DNA of 64,000 nt from Eutreptiella sp. 'Long Island Sound 2002' (taxonomy: Eukaryota > Euglenozoa > Euglenophyceae > Eutreptiales > Eutreptiaceae). This document shows, piece by piece, positions 46,084 to 56,069 of the stretch. The position numbers were made by a program, and so were the translations under genes. Under the pieces are notes generated by a model, which saw only the letters and a list, made by a program, of their open reading frames with translations, did not search any database and was not told where the DNA came from. Where the stretch lies: positions 164,111,311-164,175,310 of the forward strand of contig OZ038378.1 in NCBI GenBank assembly GCA_964036045.1. Direction: 5' to 3'. How positions within the stretch are numbered: the first letter of the stretch is position 1; every line of letters starts with the position of its first letter.

Positions 46084-46542
46084 TCAGGATCTCACGGGCA
46101 AGGCGGGGAGGACCGAGTCCTCGTTGTCTAACGACGACAGTTCCATGTCCGTTTGAAGAGACCGTGCTTGTTTCTGCCACTCATAGATCATATGCAGAGG
46201 GAAAAAATGCTGCATCTCCCAGAAATCATACAGTCGCCTGAGGCGTGTCTTCCACCATGACCCTGGGACACGTCGGTGGACCAGCCCCCACACCATGGAT
46301 TGACAGTTCAGGAGGACATCCTCAGAGTTCCAGGCGTACCATACACATTTTAGGAAGATCGCAGGAAGTAGTGCTTGCCAAACTAACCTTGCATTAGGGG
46401 ACAGGGGATCAACCCATTTGCTCCATTCGAGGTCGCTCGTGTCGTCTGACCCGTCGAGGTCGGACAGCGACAAGCATACCCCCTTCCGTAACATCGAAAT
46501 ACGCTGTGGGAGGACACGGAGCAGGCACTCTCCCCAATTCAC
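46084..46542 (-). CDS. R2 C-terminal ORF
   Basis: The ORF directly follows the RT ORF and probably forms its C-terminal region. It reads MNWGECLLRVLPQRISMLRK, ARLVWQALLPAIFLKCVWYA and GSWWKTRLRRLYDFWEMQHF. The GSWW segment is shared with the R1 C terminus (SGSWWRPRM), which supports homology. It is separated from the upstream ORF only by a stop at about 46549. Confidence 0.5.
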   Translation of the reverse strand: MNWGECLLRVLPQRISMLRKGVCLSLSDLDGSDDTSDLEWSKWVDPLSPNARLVWQALLPAIFLKCVWYAWNSEDVLLNCQSMVWGLVHRRVPGSWWKTRLRRLYDFWEMQHFFPLHMIYEWQKQARSLQTDMELSSLDNEDSVLPALPVRS

Positions 46543-46548
46543 GCTACC

Positions 46549-48804
46549 CTATGGGTGCGGTTCCCACTTAAGCGGGATGCCGTAGGTGGAACGGAGAAAA
46601 CATGCCACCCCAAATTCGGCCCAAGGGCGAATGTGAGGGGGTATTCGGGACATCAGCAGATATATGTTATCCCTGTACCTCCCCATTAAAACAAACGGTA
46701 GAGAGGGGCAGTCTGCAAGGGAGTCAGAGGTGCACCAGGGTGGGGGGTTTCGTAATTCACCAACAATGCCTTTGAGAACCTCGAAACCTTTCAGGTGTTC
46801 TCCGACCTTGTGTTTATCCCTTTGCGGGGTGCACCGCAGGATTGTACTCAGTCGTCCCGCAGGCGCACCGTCCCACGGCGTGGACTTAACCAGAAAGATT
46901 GGGACGTCGTTCACCTGTAGCACGGCCACCAGAGAATCTACTTGGGCCCACCATCCGCGGAAGCCATTGGAATGTAGCCGTTCCCAAGACACAAGATGGG
47001 GGAGTCTCGCTCGCATTATACCTTCACAAACCGTCATCTCTGGGCCACTCACCGGGGAAGCAGAAAAATCTGTAGGCCCGGTCACAAAGCCCTGCATTGA
47101 CGGAGCCGGCAAGTGCTGTGAGGGGGTTTGGGTATGTGGGGGCAGAAACTGGCTCACAGAAGGAGAGTTGGTGGCTAGGCACTGATTCCAGGCACTTTCA
47201 AAATGGGTCCGTACACCCTGCTCACCCATCAGTGGGGTGTGTTCCTTCCACAGAGCCCAGAGCTCGGCGAGCTGGGCTGAAATAAACCCCCTTCCCCCCC
47301 TGGCGGAGTATTAGACTACCCAAGACAAACAGTACATTCTGCTGCAAATCGAATTTCACAAACCTGTCATGGTGAGGTGGTCGTCATTTAACACTGTGAA
47401 CTGGCGGTCAGCCGATTTTCCGAGGCGGTCCAGGCACTTAGCCTCTTTCGATAGCGAAAACCACAGAGTTTTCCCGCGAAGTTTTTTCTTGCACTCACCC
47501 ACCGCCCAGGAGACTGCCTGTAGCGCTTCGAAGATCTTCCCCTGGAATCTCCCAAAACATGTCAGACATGTCTTGTTCCAACAGGGAGAGGGATTCCATG
47601 GACGCTTGCATTCTGTGGGCTGACCAGACCAGGTCTCTGACCAGACCAGGTCTCTGACTCCTAGTAGTTTCGCAAATCCTAGACCTCCTGGAAGCATGGT
47701 GCAATGGCAGACCAAGAGTTGCAAACATCGTCCCATAAGTTTGCTCCATGCCCTCAAGGGATGGGCTGCAAATGAGACCACGTCTCTCCAACGGATGACA
47801 GGTGGCACCGCCGTTTCCTCACTTTTCCACTTGAGCAACCCGAAAATGGATGGCGGTCCAAACCGTTGTTTTTTTGCTTTCGCTGGGTTAGACACATCAC
47901 CGACCCGTACGGATACCCCATCAATAGTAACACAAAACCCATGGGGTTCGGGTACTGGGGGTTCAGGCATCCCAGAATCATCGTCGCACCCAGGTGGAAG
48001 CAGGTCCATAACCCATTGTGTGACGTTGTCGGGTGTGAGGTTGGGTGGCAATCTGCGGAAGGCATCTGCGTCGCCCAGGACCCCGCACTCATTGGCTGAA
48101 TCGAGCAACTGTATGAGTATTGTGGCCTGGGCATCCCGTGGTGTAGGGCCCCATCCCGCAAGTGTGAACCGTTTGCCGAACAAAATTCCATCACACATGC
48201 GAATGTCATCCAGCACCCTACACACCGCATAATTGCGGTGGGCCTTTTTGTCCCATATTCCCCCACAAAACTTGTGCCACCACAGCCAATCTCTTGCCTC
48301 TAGTCCTAGGCTCTCATCAAGCCACTGACACTTGGACACAGACTGAGAGATATCGTCCCAGGTCACGGAAGCAATGTCATTGAGCAAGACCTGAACCCTG
48401 TCGTCAGGCAACAATCGTTCTGGCTTGGAGAAAGAACCTTCACCAGGTTGAAAAGACGGGCATTTGATATTCTGTAGGCTTTCGACAAATGACTCAAAGG
48501 AGTTGGTGAGGGAAGCAGGGGAGCGGAAAACACGATTTCGCGCGTTGCACGCCAGCGTGGAACCCAGACTGTCGCCAAGTAGCGACGTCCACTGCTTGGT
48601 GGAACGCAGGATGATGTGTCCTGTCGAGTTCCTCAAAATCGGGAAGGAGTTAAAGAGTTGCGGGCAATCACAGTATTGTCCTGTGACGTCGACTCGAACT
48701 CGTTGCTCGATGAAATTCCATAGAGTGGGGAACAGGGACTCCGGACTGTCAGGTGATCGCAAGAGCCATGCACCTGTATGGTCGTCAATTGCAATGGCTT
48801 CCAT
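46549..48804 (-). pseudogene. R2 reverse-transcriptase region (RYRDN motif), frameshifted
   Basis: Two same-frame ORFs (47356-48804 and 46549-47229) are broken by a TGA, and parts of the RT core lie in another frame. Motif A, LLEQDMSDMFWEIPGEDL, is near 47555-47610 in the +1 frame. LWFSLSKEAKCLDRLGKSAD is near 47450. FVKFDLQQNVLFVLGSLILR, in a shifted frame, leads to motif B, RQG...GGFISAQLAELWALW. Motif C is LMGRYRDNIYLL near 46680. Compensating shifts occur around 47370 and at a G-run near 47285. The N-terminal 300 residues (for example CGGIWDKKAHRNYAVCRVLD) are not recognised. The second Asp of motif C is Asn, as in R1. Confidence 0.6.
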
Positions 48805-48983
48805 GTGGCAAAAGGCACCTCATTCTGTGCTTCCTGCAAATAGTCAACGACTCTGTGCTGTGCCATCCCTCGGGAAACCTTGGCCAGGGACGCCACTGAG
48901 GGGGACGGGGATGCAATTGAGTTCACGATTTTCTTAAGCCGGCTCTGAAAACCATTGGGGATCAGGACGTCAGAGATTGCCTT

Positions 48984-49829
48984 TCAGACCACCCAAGTGA
49001 CAGTGTCAAGAACCTCTTGGTGGTAGGATGGCACCCTCACTACTATCCTCCTCGGCAGGTCCACCCCCCAAAATTGGTGCACTTCTCGCTTAATCTTTCG
49101 GAATAGGCGTTCGAAGACTGCAGTATGCAAATGACTGTGTACCTGTGTCATGAATTCCAGAGCCGTGGAAAGTTCGCTAGCCGTAAACGTTTTGCTGATC
49201 AGGAACTCGGCTTTACTCTGCAGGGTCCTGTGCTGTTCATCAGGGATTTTGTCAGTGGAAATGAATTCCCACGTAAGTCTATCTAAACCGCCAAAAGGGA
49301 CTCTTTGGTTAAGGGTAGGGGCGAGGACTCGGTCCCAATACCGTTCACGCTCACACGCTTTGCTGGCATCGACCACCTCAATTGGGAAAATTGTGACATG
49401 GTGGCAACCATGTCTGGCCAGCACTCTCTGTGAGGAGGGCAGTTTTCCTTGTTTGATCGCATTTGCTTTTCTCTTGCACTTTTGCCCTACATAATGGTTG
49501 CGCAACGTGCGTGCTTTCTGGCAATGTTCCCAGAAGCGGTCAATCAACGGCCGCATACCTTCAATGGCACCACACTGACCCACATATGTGGGGAACGGGC
49601 CGCGAACGGCATAAATTACACAACCTGGCGCAGTCAAATCATAGTCTGGGTCGACAGAAGATAGACGCGCAATGCGTGCTAACTTACTGTCCGGCGATCG
49701 GACCAGCAATTTGTTCGTTTGCCGCAGATTGGCTGCAATCTGGTGCCACTTGTTGCACCGCGTGGCAAAAAGACGTTCTCTTTCTCCTGCTAGTTTGTCC
49801 CACTCACTCCAGAAAGCAGAGACGGCCAT
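48984..49829 (-). CDS. R2 GIY-YIG endonuclease
   Basis: This 281-residue ORF opens MAVSAFWSEWDKLAGERERL, a helical basic leader. The GIY-YIG core is at residues about 68-86 (GCVIYAVRGPFPTYVGQCG), with a conserved Arg in LIDRFWEHCQKA and the catalytic Glu region CERERYWDRVLAPTLNQ, all in the spacing typical of the family. A basic stretch (GQKCKRKANAIKQGK) lies between. The C-terminal 100 residues are unassigned (TWEFISTDKIPDEQHRT; FERLFRKIKREVHQFWG). In Penelope-like retroelements this nuclease nicks target DNA; here it precedes the RT. All core residues appear intact. Confidence 0.8.
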   Translation of the reverse strand: MAVSAFWSEWDKLAGERERLFATRCNKWHQIAANLRQTNKLLVRSPDSKLARIARLSSVDPDYDLTAPGCVIYAVRGPFPTYVGQCGAIEGMRPLIDRFWEHCQKARTLRNHYVGQKCKRKANAIKQGKLPSSQRVLARHGCHHVTIFPIEVVDASKACERERYWDRVLAPTLNQRVPFGGLDRLTWEFISTDKIPDEQHRTLQSKAEFLISKTFTASELSTALEFMTQVHSHLHTAVFERLFRKIKREVHQFWGVDLPRRIVVRVPSYHQEVLDTVTWVV

Positions 49830-50055
49830 GGGGGGGTTTAGGACGGGCTCTCATATGTTTCGTTATTGTTGAGGTTGGTAAGCACCTTTGGAGAGGATAG
49901 GTTACCTACTGGGGGTGTGGAGTTCACACCCCAGTGTGCAAAAGGCAAAGGTGGGGGACGGAGAACAAAAGGTGCGCCACCATTGTCGTCATCTGCACGT
50001 ACCAATGGCGACTCATGCAACAATACTGTACCCTTCGGTCTCTTACACAGTCGTG

Positions 50056-51279
50056 TCAAATCTCACGTAAATCATGAACAGGTAAGTCATCACCCACGGG
50101 ACTGGTTCCACAGTCAACTATCAGGAGCTCCCATGGTCTGTGGTCCCAGTGCCACCGTTCCGATATCCCGTCATAAGATCGGACCTTGATTTTCGGAAGG
50201 GAGCATAGGGCCTTTGACCTCCCAGCGAGCACCCAGCTCTCAACCCATTTATTCCACTCGGGCGAGGAAGATCTATCTAGAAGGATGACAAATGGACACC
50301 GGCTGTCGGATCTTACCCATTGGTCGAGACAATTGAACACTTCTGTTTCAGGTTCACAACATACATCAGAGCAGATGAAAAACTGTGTCCATTGCTCCCC
50401 TTTTCCTAGTGCACGTAGGATCTGTTGATCGAGGGGTCCAGACAGAGACCCCATACCATCACGGAGCAAGGGGGACATAGAGAACTCCACAGTGGGGGCG
50501 GCGAGGGGTGAAGACCAAAGTGAGACCGGGATTTGTAGCGAGTTCCGTAAAAACTGTTCCCAGCCACCATTTAGTCTAAGGCACACCCTGTCGTAGCTTT
50601 TACATTTCACCAAGTTTTTGGCAAACAGTCTTGCGCTCACGGAAAAATTGGCCCTTTGAACAAGGGAGGCGTCACTCCACCGCGTGTTTTTTGAGGATTT
50701 GAGATCGCATTCCCACAATCTTTTGAAACCTCGGTGATGCAACAGTACCCAGTCGTCAACGGAGGCTTCCTTGTCCGTGAGCCACAACCTAGCAAGCCGT
50801 TGGGGAGAGATATCAGGTCCATCTTGCGGTGAAGAATTTTCACAATGCATAATCGGTATGTCGGTATGCGAACCAGCCATATACTCAGCTGGTTGTTGTG
50901 AAGGTGCAACCTGGGGGTGTATGTGCTCGTCCGAGATATTCTCCCAGGAGTCGGGCACCACCTCTATCAGACGTGGCTCAGGCGGGGGTGGGGACGGATG
51001 AGTGTTCATTGTAGCAGAATCTAAGTCATCATCGCTGGAGTCTGGGCCGTCAAATAAATCCGGCATTTCATCTGGTGCGTCAGAGTTATCAACAGGCTCT
51101 AGTCGGGGCGACGAGTCGTTGGCCTTGATTTCATTTCTGGTAATGCAGTGCAATACTGAGCATTCCTCTTCAACCCGATTCAGTAATTGGGTGAGTCCAT
51201 GCAGGGATCTGTCTTGAGCTTGAATAGAGGACACCAGATGTTCAACCAGGCGGCGGACGTCGTCGGGTAAAGTATCCAT
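50056..51279 (-). CDS. R2 ORF of unknown function (coiled N terminus)
   Basis: This 407-residue ORF begins MDTLPDDVRRLVEHLVSSIQ, and heptad-like leucines continue to about residue 40, suggesting a coiled coil. An acidic, Ser/Pro-rich region follows (DLFDGPDSSDDDLDS). The globular C-terminal half has DDWVLLHHRGFKRLWECDL, FFICSDVCCEPETEVFNCLD, CPFVILLDRSSSPEWNKWVE and WHWDHRPWELLIVDCG. No family is recognised. The position between the gag-like ORF and the nuclease suggests an element-specific accessory or structural protein. Confidence 0.55.
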   Translation of the reverse strand: MDTLPDDVRRLVEHLVSSIQAQDRSLHGLTQLLNRVEEECSVLHCITRNEIKANDSSPRLEPVDNSDAPDEMPDLFDGPDSSDDDLDSATMNTHPSPPPPEPRLIEVVPDSWENISDEHIHPQVAPSQQPAEYMAGSHTDIPIMHCENSSPQDGPDISPQRLARLWLTDKEASVDDWVLLHHRGFKRLWECDLKSSKNTRWSDASLVQRANFSVSARLFAKNLVKCKSYDRVCLRLNGGWEQFLRNSLQIPVSLWSSPLAAPTVEFSMSPLLRDGMGSLSGPLDQQILRALGKGEQWTQFFICSDVCCEPETEVFNCLDQWVRSDSRCPFVILLDRSSSPEWNKWVESWVLAGRSKALCSLPKIKVRSYDGISERWHWDHRPWELLIVDCGTSPVGDDLPVHDLREI

Positions 51280-51369
51280 AGACGGTAAAGATGCGAGGGA
51301 GCTGTGGTCCTGGTTGTAGGACGAGAAACGGTAGCTAGCGGCTGGGCGCTAGGTACCAAAACGAGCTTA

Positions 51370-52895
51370 CTACTTCACTCCCAAGATGTCGTTGTCCGAC
51401 GAATGGGCGTCAGTAAAAGCATCAGTGAGAACATCGGCATCGTTCTTGCTCGCGGGCACCGGCACGTGGGTTGTAGCATCGCCGCTTCCCATCACGGCCG
51501 CATCCGTAGGCACTCGGAGGTCAGGTGGAGTCTTTGCGTCAGCAGTTGCCCCATCTTCCATTTCCTGGTTGGCCAACACGTCCGGGGTCATAGGCGAGGC
51601 TTCTCTCCCCACGGCCCTCCCCTCATGTGCCAGCTGGTTGTTCACCGCGAGGTTGAAGGCGGGTTCCAATGAAATGGGTCCACTGGATCCTCGGCTGCCT
51701 GTGATGGTCTTAGCTCCCGCTCCCACAGCGTCCATCGGGTTCCCACGTTTAGCAGGTGGGTTTAGTTCGGAGGCTTTCTGTTCGCCCGCTTGTTGGGAGC
51801 AAAAACACAGGGACAGTGGTACATCAAAGCGATCGCCGCCACATGATTCAGCTGGGATAGATTCGCCTCTCCGTAAAGTCTTGCCAGTCCATCGAGGCAT
51901 GCCAACCGACCATATCAGGACTCCGCTTGGTCCCGATGTACCGGAAGAAGGAATGCCGCAGACGCGTGCCATGACCGCTGAAAATTGAGACGAATTCTCA
52001 GGGAAGTGGGTCGTTCTGACCACAATATAGCATCCGTGGACATTGTCTTTAGCATGAGAAATAGCCGCAATAAGGGAAGAACGTTGCATGTCGTCTGAGA
52101 CGGCACCGTGTTCGCATAGCTGGTGGGCAATAGACATGAGGACTTTCTTGCTGCAATTGCCTAGTTGGGAGAGCTCGTCGTACTCGGTATCATCTCCACT
52201 GGTCCGCCCGTCCGAAGCATCACTGCAGCGTTTCTTAGAAGAAACTTTTGCGTTGTGGCTGCGGGTATCCGGCGAAATTGTGGGGCCTGTCTTAGGAGTT
52301 CTCAGAGACTCATCACCCTTTAGCTTCGGTGTCATATTCAGTGACGGGGGGAGCTCTGGCTTTTCCTTCGGGGCTGGCACGGTCTTCTGGATTTGTTCGT
52401 CCGTCCATCCTTGTCCTTTGAGAACCATGTAGAGGAGCAATTGGGTGTTGTCCTTTGCTTCGTTGATTTGGCCAATGTCGTGTCTGATGACACGTACATC
52501 TTGTTCAAGTCCAGACACCCGTTTGTTGATATCGGACGGGTCAAACTCCGTAACCTTAGTTGTGCCACTGACCCTCCACTTCTTCTTCTTAGTCATTGGG
52601 GATGAACTTTCAGCGGTGGAGGACGAACTAGTCGGCGGTTTCTTTACTGGTTTAGGAGGTGATCCATGGGCAAGGACTTTTCCATTGTTCGTCTTGTCAA
52701 TGAACTGGAAACCTGGGCCTTTGTCCTGAGAATTCACGTTGCCGGTCGGTACATCCTCTTCCGTTGGAGAACCATTGGTTGGTAAACCTTTGGGTGCAGG
52801 TAGAGCCAGAGGTGATTTTTTGGCTTTCTTTTTGTTCTTGCTTTTCTTTTGCGGTTCCCGTGGATTAGGGCTGGGATTGGCGGTGATCATCAAAA
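51370..52895 (-). CDS. R2 gag-like ORF1, downstream part
   Basis: Lys-rich start (NPREPQKKSKNKKKAKK), long Ser/Pro/Thr-rich disordered stretches, then SDINKRVSGLEQDVRVIRHD, a short coiled coil, and QLLLYMVLKGQGWTDEQIQ. Low-complexity sequence follows to the TAG at 51370. No enzyme motif is seen. If element B and one TT duplicate are discounted, this frame is continuous with the ORF at 60446-60951, so the two are halves of one gag-like ORF. The Met codons at 52890-52893 are therefore probably internal. Confidence 0.65.
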
Positions 52896-52897
52896 TT

Positions 52898-53305
52898 TGG
52901 GATGCAGCGTTCTAGGGCGTGGTGCGGAACCCCTAGTTAGAACGCAATTTCTGGAACGCCCACCTACCCTCAATTTTGGGGCAAACCACCTAAAAAAATG
53001 GATTCAGCACCCTCAAAAACCCCCCATCCCCTTTCTTTCCCCACATAACCCTCATTGTAGGGGTGGTTTTTGGGGGGGGGTCAAAGAGTTAGAGCACAGT
53101 TAGAACAGAGTTAGAACGCAGTTAGAGCACCTTGCTCTAACTAGTTATCGCGCTAGTTATCGCGCGATAACTCAGTTATCGCGTAGTTATCGCGTGTAGT
53201 TATCGCGCACCCCTCCTCCCTCCCTCCCTAGGACAAACAACACAAAACACTTGGCACAAAGCATGTGTGGTCGTTTTTCATACAAAGTCATCAATGTCTG
53301 AGGCC
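52898..53305. repeat. Element B long inverted repeat, left copy
   Basis: 408 bp that reappear inverted at 59229-59637 with about 97-98% identity by eye. It includes the transposon end, a TTAGAGC/GCGATAAC motif array and the last codons of the transposase-like gene (ASDIDDFV, then TGA). Confidence 0.9.
53088..53208. repeat. GCGATAAC/TTAGAGC motif array 1
   Basis: GTTAGAGCACAGTTAGAACA...GCTCTAACTAGTTATCGCGC... with GTTATCGC in tandem and one full palindrome GTTATCGCGCGATAAC. It lies between the element end and the 3' end of the transposase-like gene. Confidence 0.9.
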
Positions 53306-53991
53306 TTGGCTGCCTCCAGTCCCAAAAGCCCTTGCTCCAGGGCGTTCATGGACATGCAATGGTGCATGTGGCGGAGGGACACACTTGGCCTCACCAAGGA
53401 CCAACCCTTAAAACAATTTTTGAGCCTCCTTTTGTAAGGCCCATGCCGATACTCCGTTGGGATGGAGGAAAACTGAAAAATGTTCCTCCATTTCTCGGCA
53501 AAAAAGGTGGAATGTGCCAAGCACCAATGGATCCACCTGGTGGGGGACCAACCTGACTCTCCCCACGCTTTTGAAAATTTTGTGGTCAACACACGGTGGC
53601 GTTCCACTTGGGTTAGAGTGTACAACTCCCTCACCCTCCAAAGCTCATACAAACCCTCAATGCATTTCACCATGACATGCACAACAACCCATAACATAGG
53701 TCCCCCAGGGGTCCTCACTGTGGGGACATGCTCTTTGAGGCAATCCACAAATTGCCTTTGGAAGGGGGGGGAGGTTAGGAAAACTTTGGTGCTTGTTAGA
53801 TCGAAATCTTTTTCTGTGGCCCTCGAGGCCGAAGGGAGGCGTTCCCTGAGAGGGATGCCTGAGGTCTCATCCTTGAGGGCTTGTTTGAAGGCCTGCAAAG
53901 CTGCAAGAGCTTGGGCCTTACCAGGGGTACCAGGGGGGAGGGCCTGAAGGGTGGTCTCAATGCGCTTTGCAATGCTGTTAGGATGCGGCAT
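53278..53991 (-). CDS. Element B transposase-like protein, C-terminal part
   Basis: A 237-residue ORF overlaps the upstream ORF in another frame (ATG at 53991 within CAGCATGCCGCATCC). It reads NSIAKRIETTLQALPPGTPG, FQRQFVDCLKEHVPTVRTPG, LWVVVHVMVKCIEGLYELWR, KWRNIFQFSSIPTEYRHGPY and RLKNCFKGWSLV. The W-x-x-F...E-x-x-H...K arrangement resembles the region bearing the last acidic residue in DDE transposases. It could be joined to the upstream ORF by a frameshift or a short intron. Confidence 0.5.
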   Translation of the reverse strand: MPHPNSIAKRIETTLQALPPGTPGKAQALAALQAFKQALKDETSGIPLRERLPSASRATEKDFDLTSTKVFLTSPPFQRQFVDCLKEHVPTVRTPGGPMLWVVVHVMVKCIEGLYELWRVRELYTLTQVERHRVLTTKFSKAWGESGWSPTRWIHWCLAHSTFFAEKWRNIFQFSSIPTEYRHGPYKRRLKNCFKGWSLVRPSVSLRHMHHCMSMNALEQGLLGLEAAKASDIDDFV

Positions 53992-54935
53992 GCTGCATGT
54001 TGGTAGTCCCCCGGCCGCCTATCAGGGGTCACACTTCTCAAGAATGCCCCCCCTCTTGAGGTGGACTCCAGCCCCCTTTGCTCAACAATCCCATTGGGGT
54101 CTTTGCACAACCAACACTTAGACCTAGCCCCCCCCATTGCTTGCATCCCCTTCCCATCCCCTGTCAAAATGACAGTGCAAGTCAAAAATTGGTTTTGAAA
54201 GAGGACAACGTCCTCTTCCACATCCCTCACCTCTTGGTTGAGGTTGGCGGAGATGTCCAGGCTTCTCAAAAAAGCCTGTTCATCCCCGCCATCCATGCAA
54301 AACCATGAGGCCCATAGCTTCACCTTCGAAGCATATTTTGCCCCCCCCCATACATTAACCCATACATCCGCACGGGTAGAGGATGCCTTCCACAAGGAAG
54401 TCGCATCAACTGAAATAACAACAATGGCAACGCCACTAGGGGGGGGTTTCCCGATAACTCGGGCCATAGATATTGCATTTTGCACAATTGATTGCAAAGG
54501 CACATGGGCAGCTGCCCTATTGCGGCCTGTGGTAGACTTTACAATGGTTGTTTGGGGAAAGTAGGGCATGATCCGTTGCCGAACGGTCCTTAGGTCCCGT
54601 TGTGTGCAACGGCGGGGCATTCGCAAAAGGGCCCGTTGGGAGAGATGCATGCTGCATGCCATGCGTAGCATGCTCAGGGCCTCATGCTCCTGAGCTGTTA
54701 ATGCAAGATGGCCGCCAAGTGGGCCAGACAGGGCAGTGCACGCCCCACCACTTAAACAAACTTCGCCTTTGGTGTTGGTGCCACACACAACGTTTGGGTC
54801 ACCCAATAGAACTCGCACCAGCCGCTGAACCGCCTTCAAACGCCGCCGCCGGGCCTTGGGGCACTGCAGATCGGTGTATCGCCGGAGGTTAGCTGTGTTG
54901 AGAGCCCGCAGGGCCTCATTGACAGCACTATCCAT
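53796..54935 (-). CDS. Element B transposase-like protein, RNase H-fold part
   Basis: The likely start is the ATG at 54935 (MDSAVNEALRALNTANLRRY), although the frame is open a little further upstream. The candidate catalytic block is VAIVVISVDATSLWKASSTR (first Asp), VKLWASWFCMDGGDEQAFLR, EDVVLFQNQFLTCTVILTGD and GKGMQAMGGARSKCWLCKDP. The last combines a second acidic site (TGD) with a CxxC and recalls the 'GDxxA...CxxC' region of CACTA-like and KDZ-like transposases. A 2-bp target duplication and subterminal motif arrays also suit a CACTA-like element. The family is not settled; homology is by motif shape only. Confidence 0.55.
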   Translation of the reverse strand: MDSAVNEALRALNTANLRRYTDLQCPKARRRRLKAVQRLVRVLLGDPNVVCGTNTKGEVCLSGGACTALSGPLGGHLALTAQEHEALSMLRMACSMHLSQRALLRMPRRCTQRDLRTVRQRIMPYFPQTTIVKSTTGRNRAAAHVPLQSIVQNAISMARVIGKPPPSGVAIVVISVDATSLWKASSTRADVWVNVWGGAKYASKVKLWASWFCMDGGDEQAFLRSLDISANLNQEVRDVEEDVVLFQNQFLTCTVILTGDGKGMQAMGGARSKCWLCKDPNGIVEQRGLESTSRGGAFLRSVTPDRRPGDYQHAACRILTALQSALRPPFRPSPLVPLVRPKLLQLCRPSNKPSRMRPQASLSGNASLRPRGPQKKISI

Positions 54936-55010
54936 GAAGAATAAGAGGACCTGGGCACGAAATGAGGGAGGGTTTTGAAGCAAGGGCCCAAAAAACACAC
55001 GCGATAACCC

Positions 55011-55200
55011 ACGCGATAACCCCCCCGATAACTAGGTTATCGCGCGATAACGCCCGCGATAACCCCCGCGATAACTAGTTAGAGCGCGATAACCCCCCGC
55101 GATAACTAGTTAGAGCACCCAGTTATCGCGCGATAACCCCCGCGATAACTAGTTGGAGCAGGGGTTAGTGCGCACTAACTGGAGGGGTTAGAGCAAGCGT
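55011..55200. repeat. GCGATAAC/TTAGAGC motif array 2
   Basis: Repeats of CGCGATAACCC, TAGGTTATCGCGCGATAAC and AACTAGTTAGAGC upstream of the transposase-like gene. The sequence CTGGAGGGGTTAGAG(C/G)AAGC(G/A)TTGGGCACCCTAAAACC at its end is duplicated at 55438-55474, beside the next gene. Confidence 0.9.
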
Positions 55201-55433
55201 TGGGCACCCTAAAACCTTCACAAACGTTGATTTTGCACCCAGGAAACCTTGGAGATGTCAACAATGTGCAGGCACGGGGTATATGGCGCCACAATCACAA
55301 ATTCAACTCAGTCAAATGGACATGTTCCGGGCTAGTTGCCCCTCCTCAGAGTACACAATGACAAACCATGGTGGGCATCCCAGCAAAGCAGAAAAAATAG
55401 AAATAGTGAACAATAATCGAATCACAAATTACA
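55201..55433. other. Spacer in element B
   Basis: An AT-richer spacer without a recognisable gene, between motif array 2 and the stop of the oxygenase-like ORF. Confidence 0.5.
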
Positions 55434-56066
55434 CTAGCTGGAGGGGTTAGAGGAAGCATTGGGCACCCTAAAACCCATGGACACCAGCTGCTGCCGCCAC
55501 ACAGGCGTGCAGTGCAGAACCCCCCCCGCACTATAAAAAATCACGCTCCATCGCTCGCCCTCCCATGGCAATGGAGCGTGTAGTGCCCTGGTGTTGAACA
55601 ACACCGGGGCTTGGGGGGTGGCGGTGCATGCCCAACCCTCCACCGCCCTACCCTTGCACACACGGGTGTGCCGCTTTTTTTCCCTCATGGAGGGATTCAG
55701 CAGGCCACCACTCTCCACCCAAAACTCACCCCCCGTGAAAGACCCCACACACACAATAAGCGCCATGGGCGCCCCATCCCGCAAATGGGAGTGGAGGCCC
55801 ATGGTGTCCGTCCCTTGGGGGCGAACAATTTGGATGCTACACCATGTGAACCATGGTGGAGCATGGGAGGTGCAATACCCATTGAGGTCTGCAACCAAGG
55901 GGGTGAGGGCAGGCCTGAGGGTAGCAGCGGCCATGTGGGTCGCCCTAAAATTAGAGGGGTTGGGGTTTCCACTTCCCACGAGGCCGAAGTGGCACATGTC
56001 CACTTGGGCCCCATATCGCTCCTCCCCACGAAAAATGCCCTTGGGCAACCCCCTTAGCAAACCCAC
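55434..56066 (-). CDS. Element B 2OG-oxygenase-like protein 1
   Basis: The ORF encodes LPKGIFRGEERYGAQVDMCH and PNPSNFRATHMAAATLRPAL. The double-stranded beta-helix core follows: GLHSHLRDGAPMALIVCVGS, FTGGEFWVESGG and, after a loop, NTRALHAPLPWEGERWSVIF. The first His/Asp cluster, 'GGxxWVE' and the distal 'H.xPxxGERxSxxF' match the compact Fe(II)/2-oxoglutarate-dioxygenase-like domain often seen in algal mobile elements (recalled, not checked). No ATG opens the frame: it is in the same frame as the coiled-coil ORF above, separated from it by one TGA at 56070-56072. Confidence 0.55.
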   Translation of the reverse strand: MGLLRGLPKGIFRGEERYGAQVDMCHFGLVGSGNPNPSNFRATHMAAATLRPALTPLVADLNGYCTSHAPPWFTWCSIQIVRPQGTDTMGLHSHLRDGAPMALIVCVGSFTGGEFWVESGGLLNPSMREKKRHTRVCKGRAVEGWACTATPQAPVLFNTRALHAPLPWEGERWSVIFYSAGGVLHCTPVWRQQLVSMGFRVPNASSNPSS

Positions 56067-56069
56067 GAG

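Noticed and set aside
47280-47366. An 87-bp GT-AG intron in the R2 RT gene that would join the two ORFs in frame
   Set aside because: The putative intron encodes FVKFDLQQNVLFVLGSLILR and the start of motif B, which match R1 and the expected RT core. Compensating frame changes are more likely.
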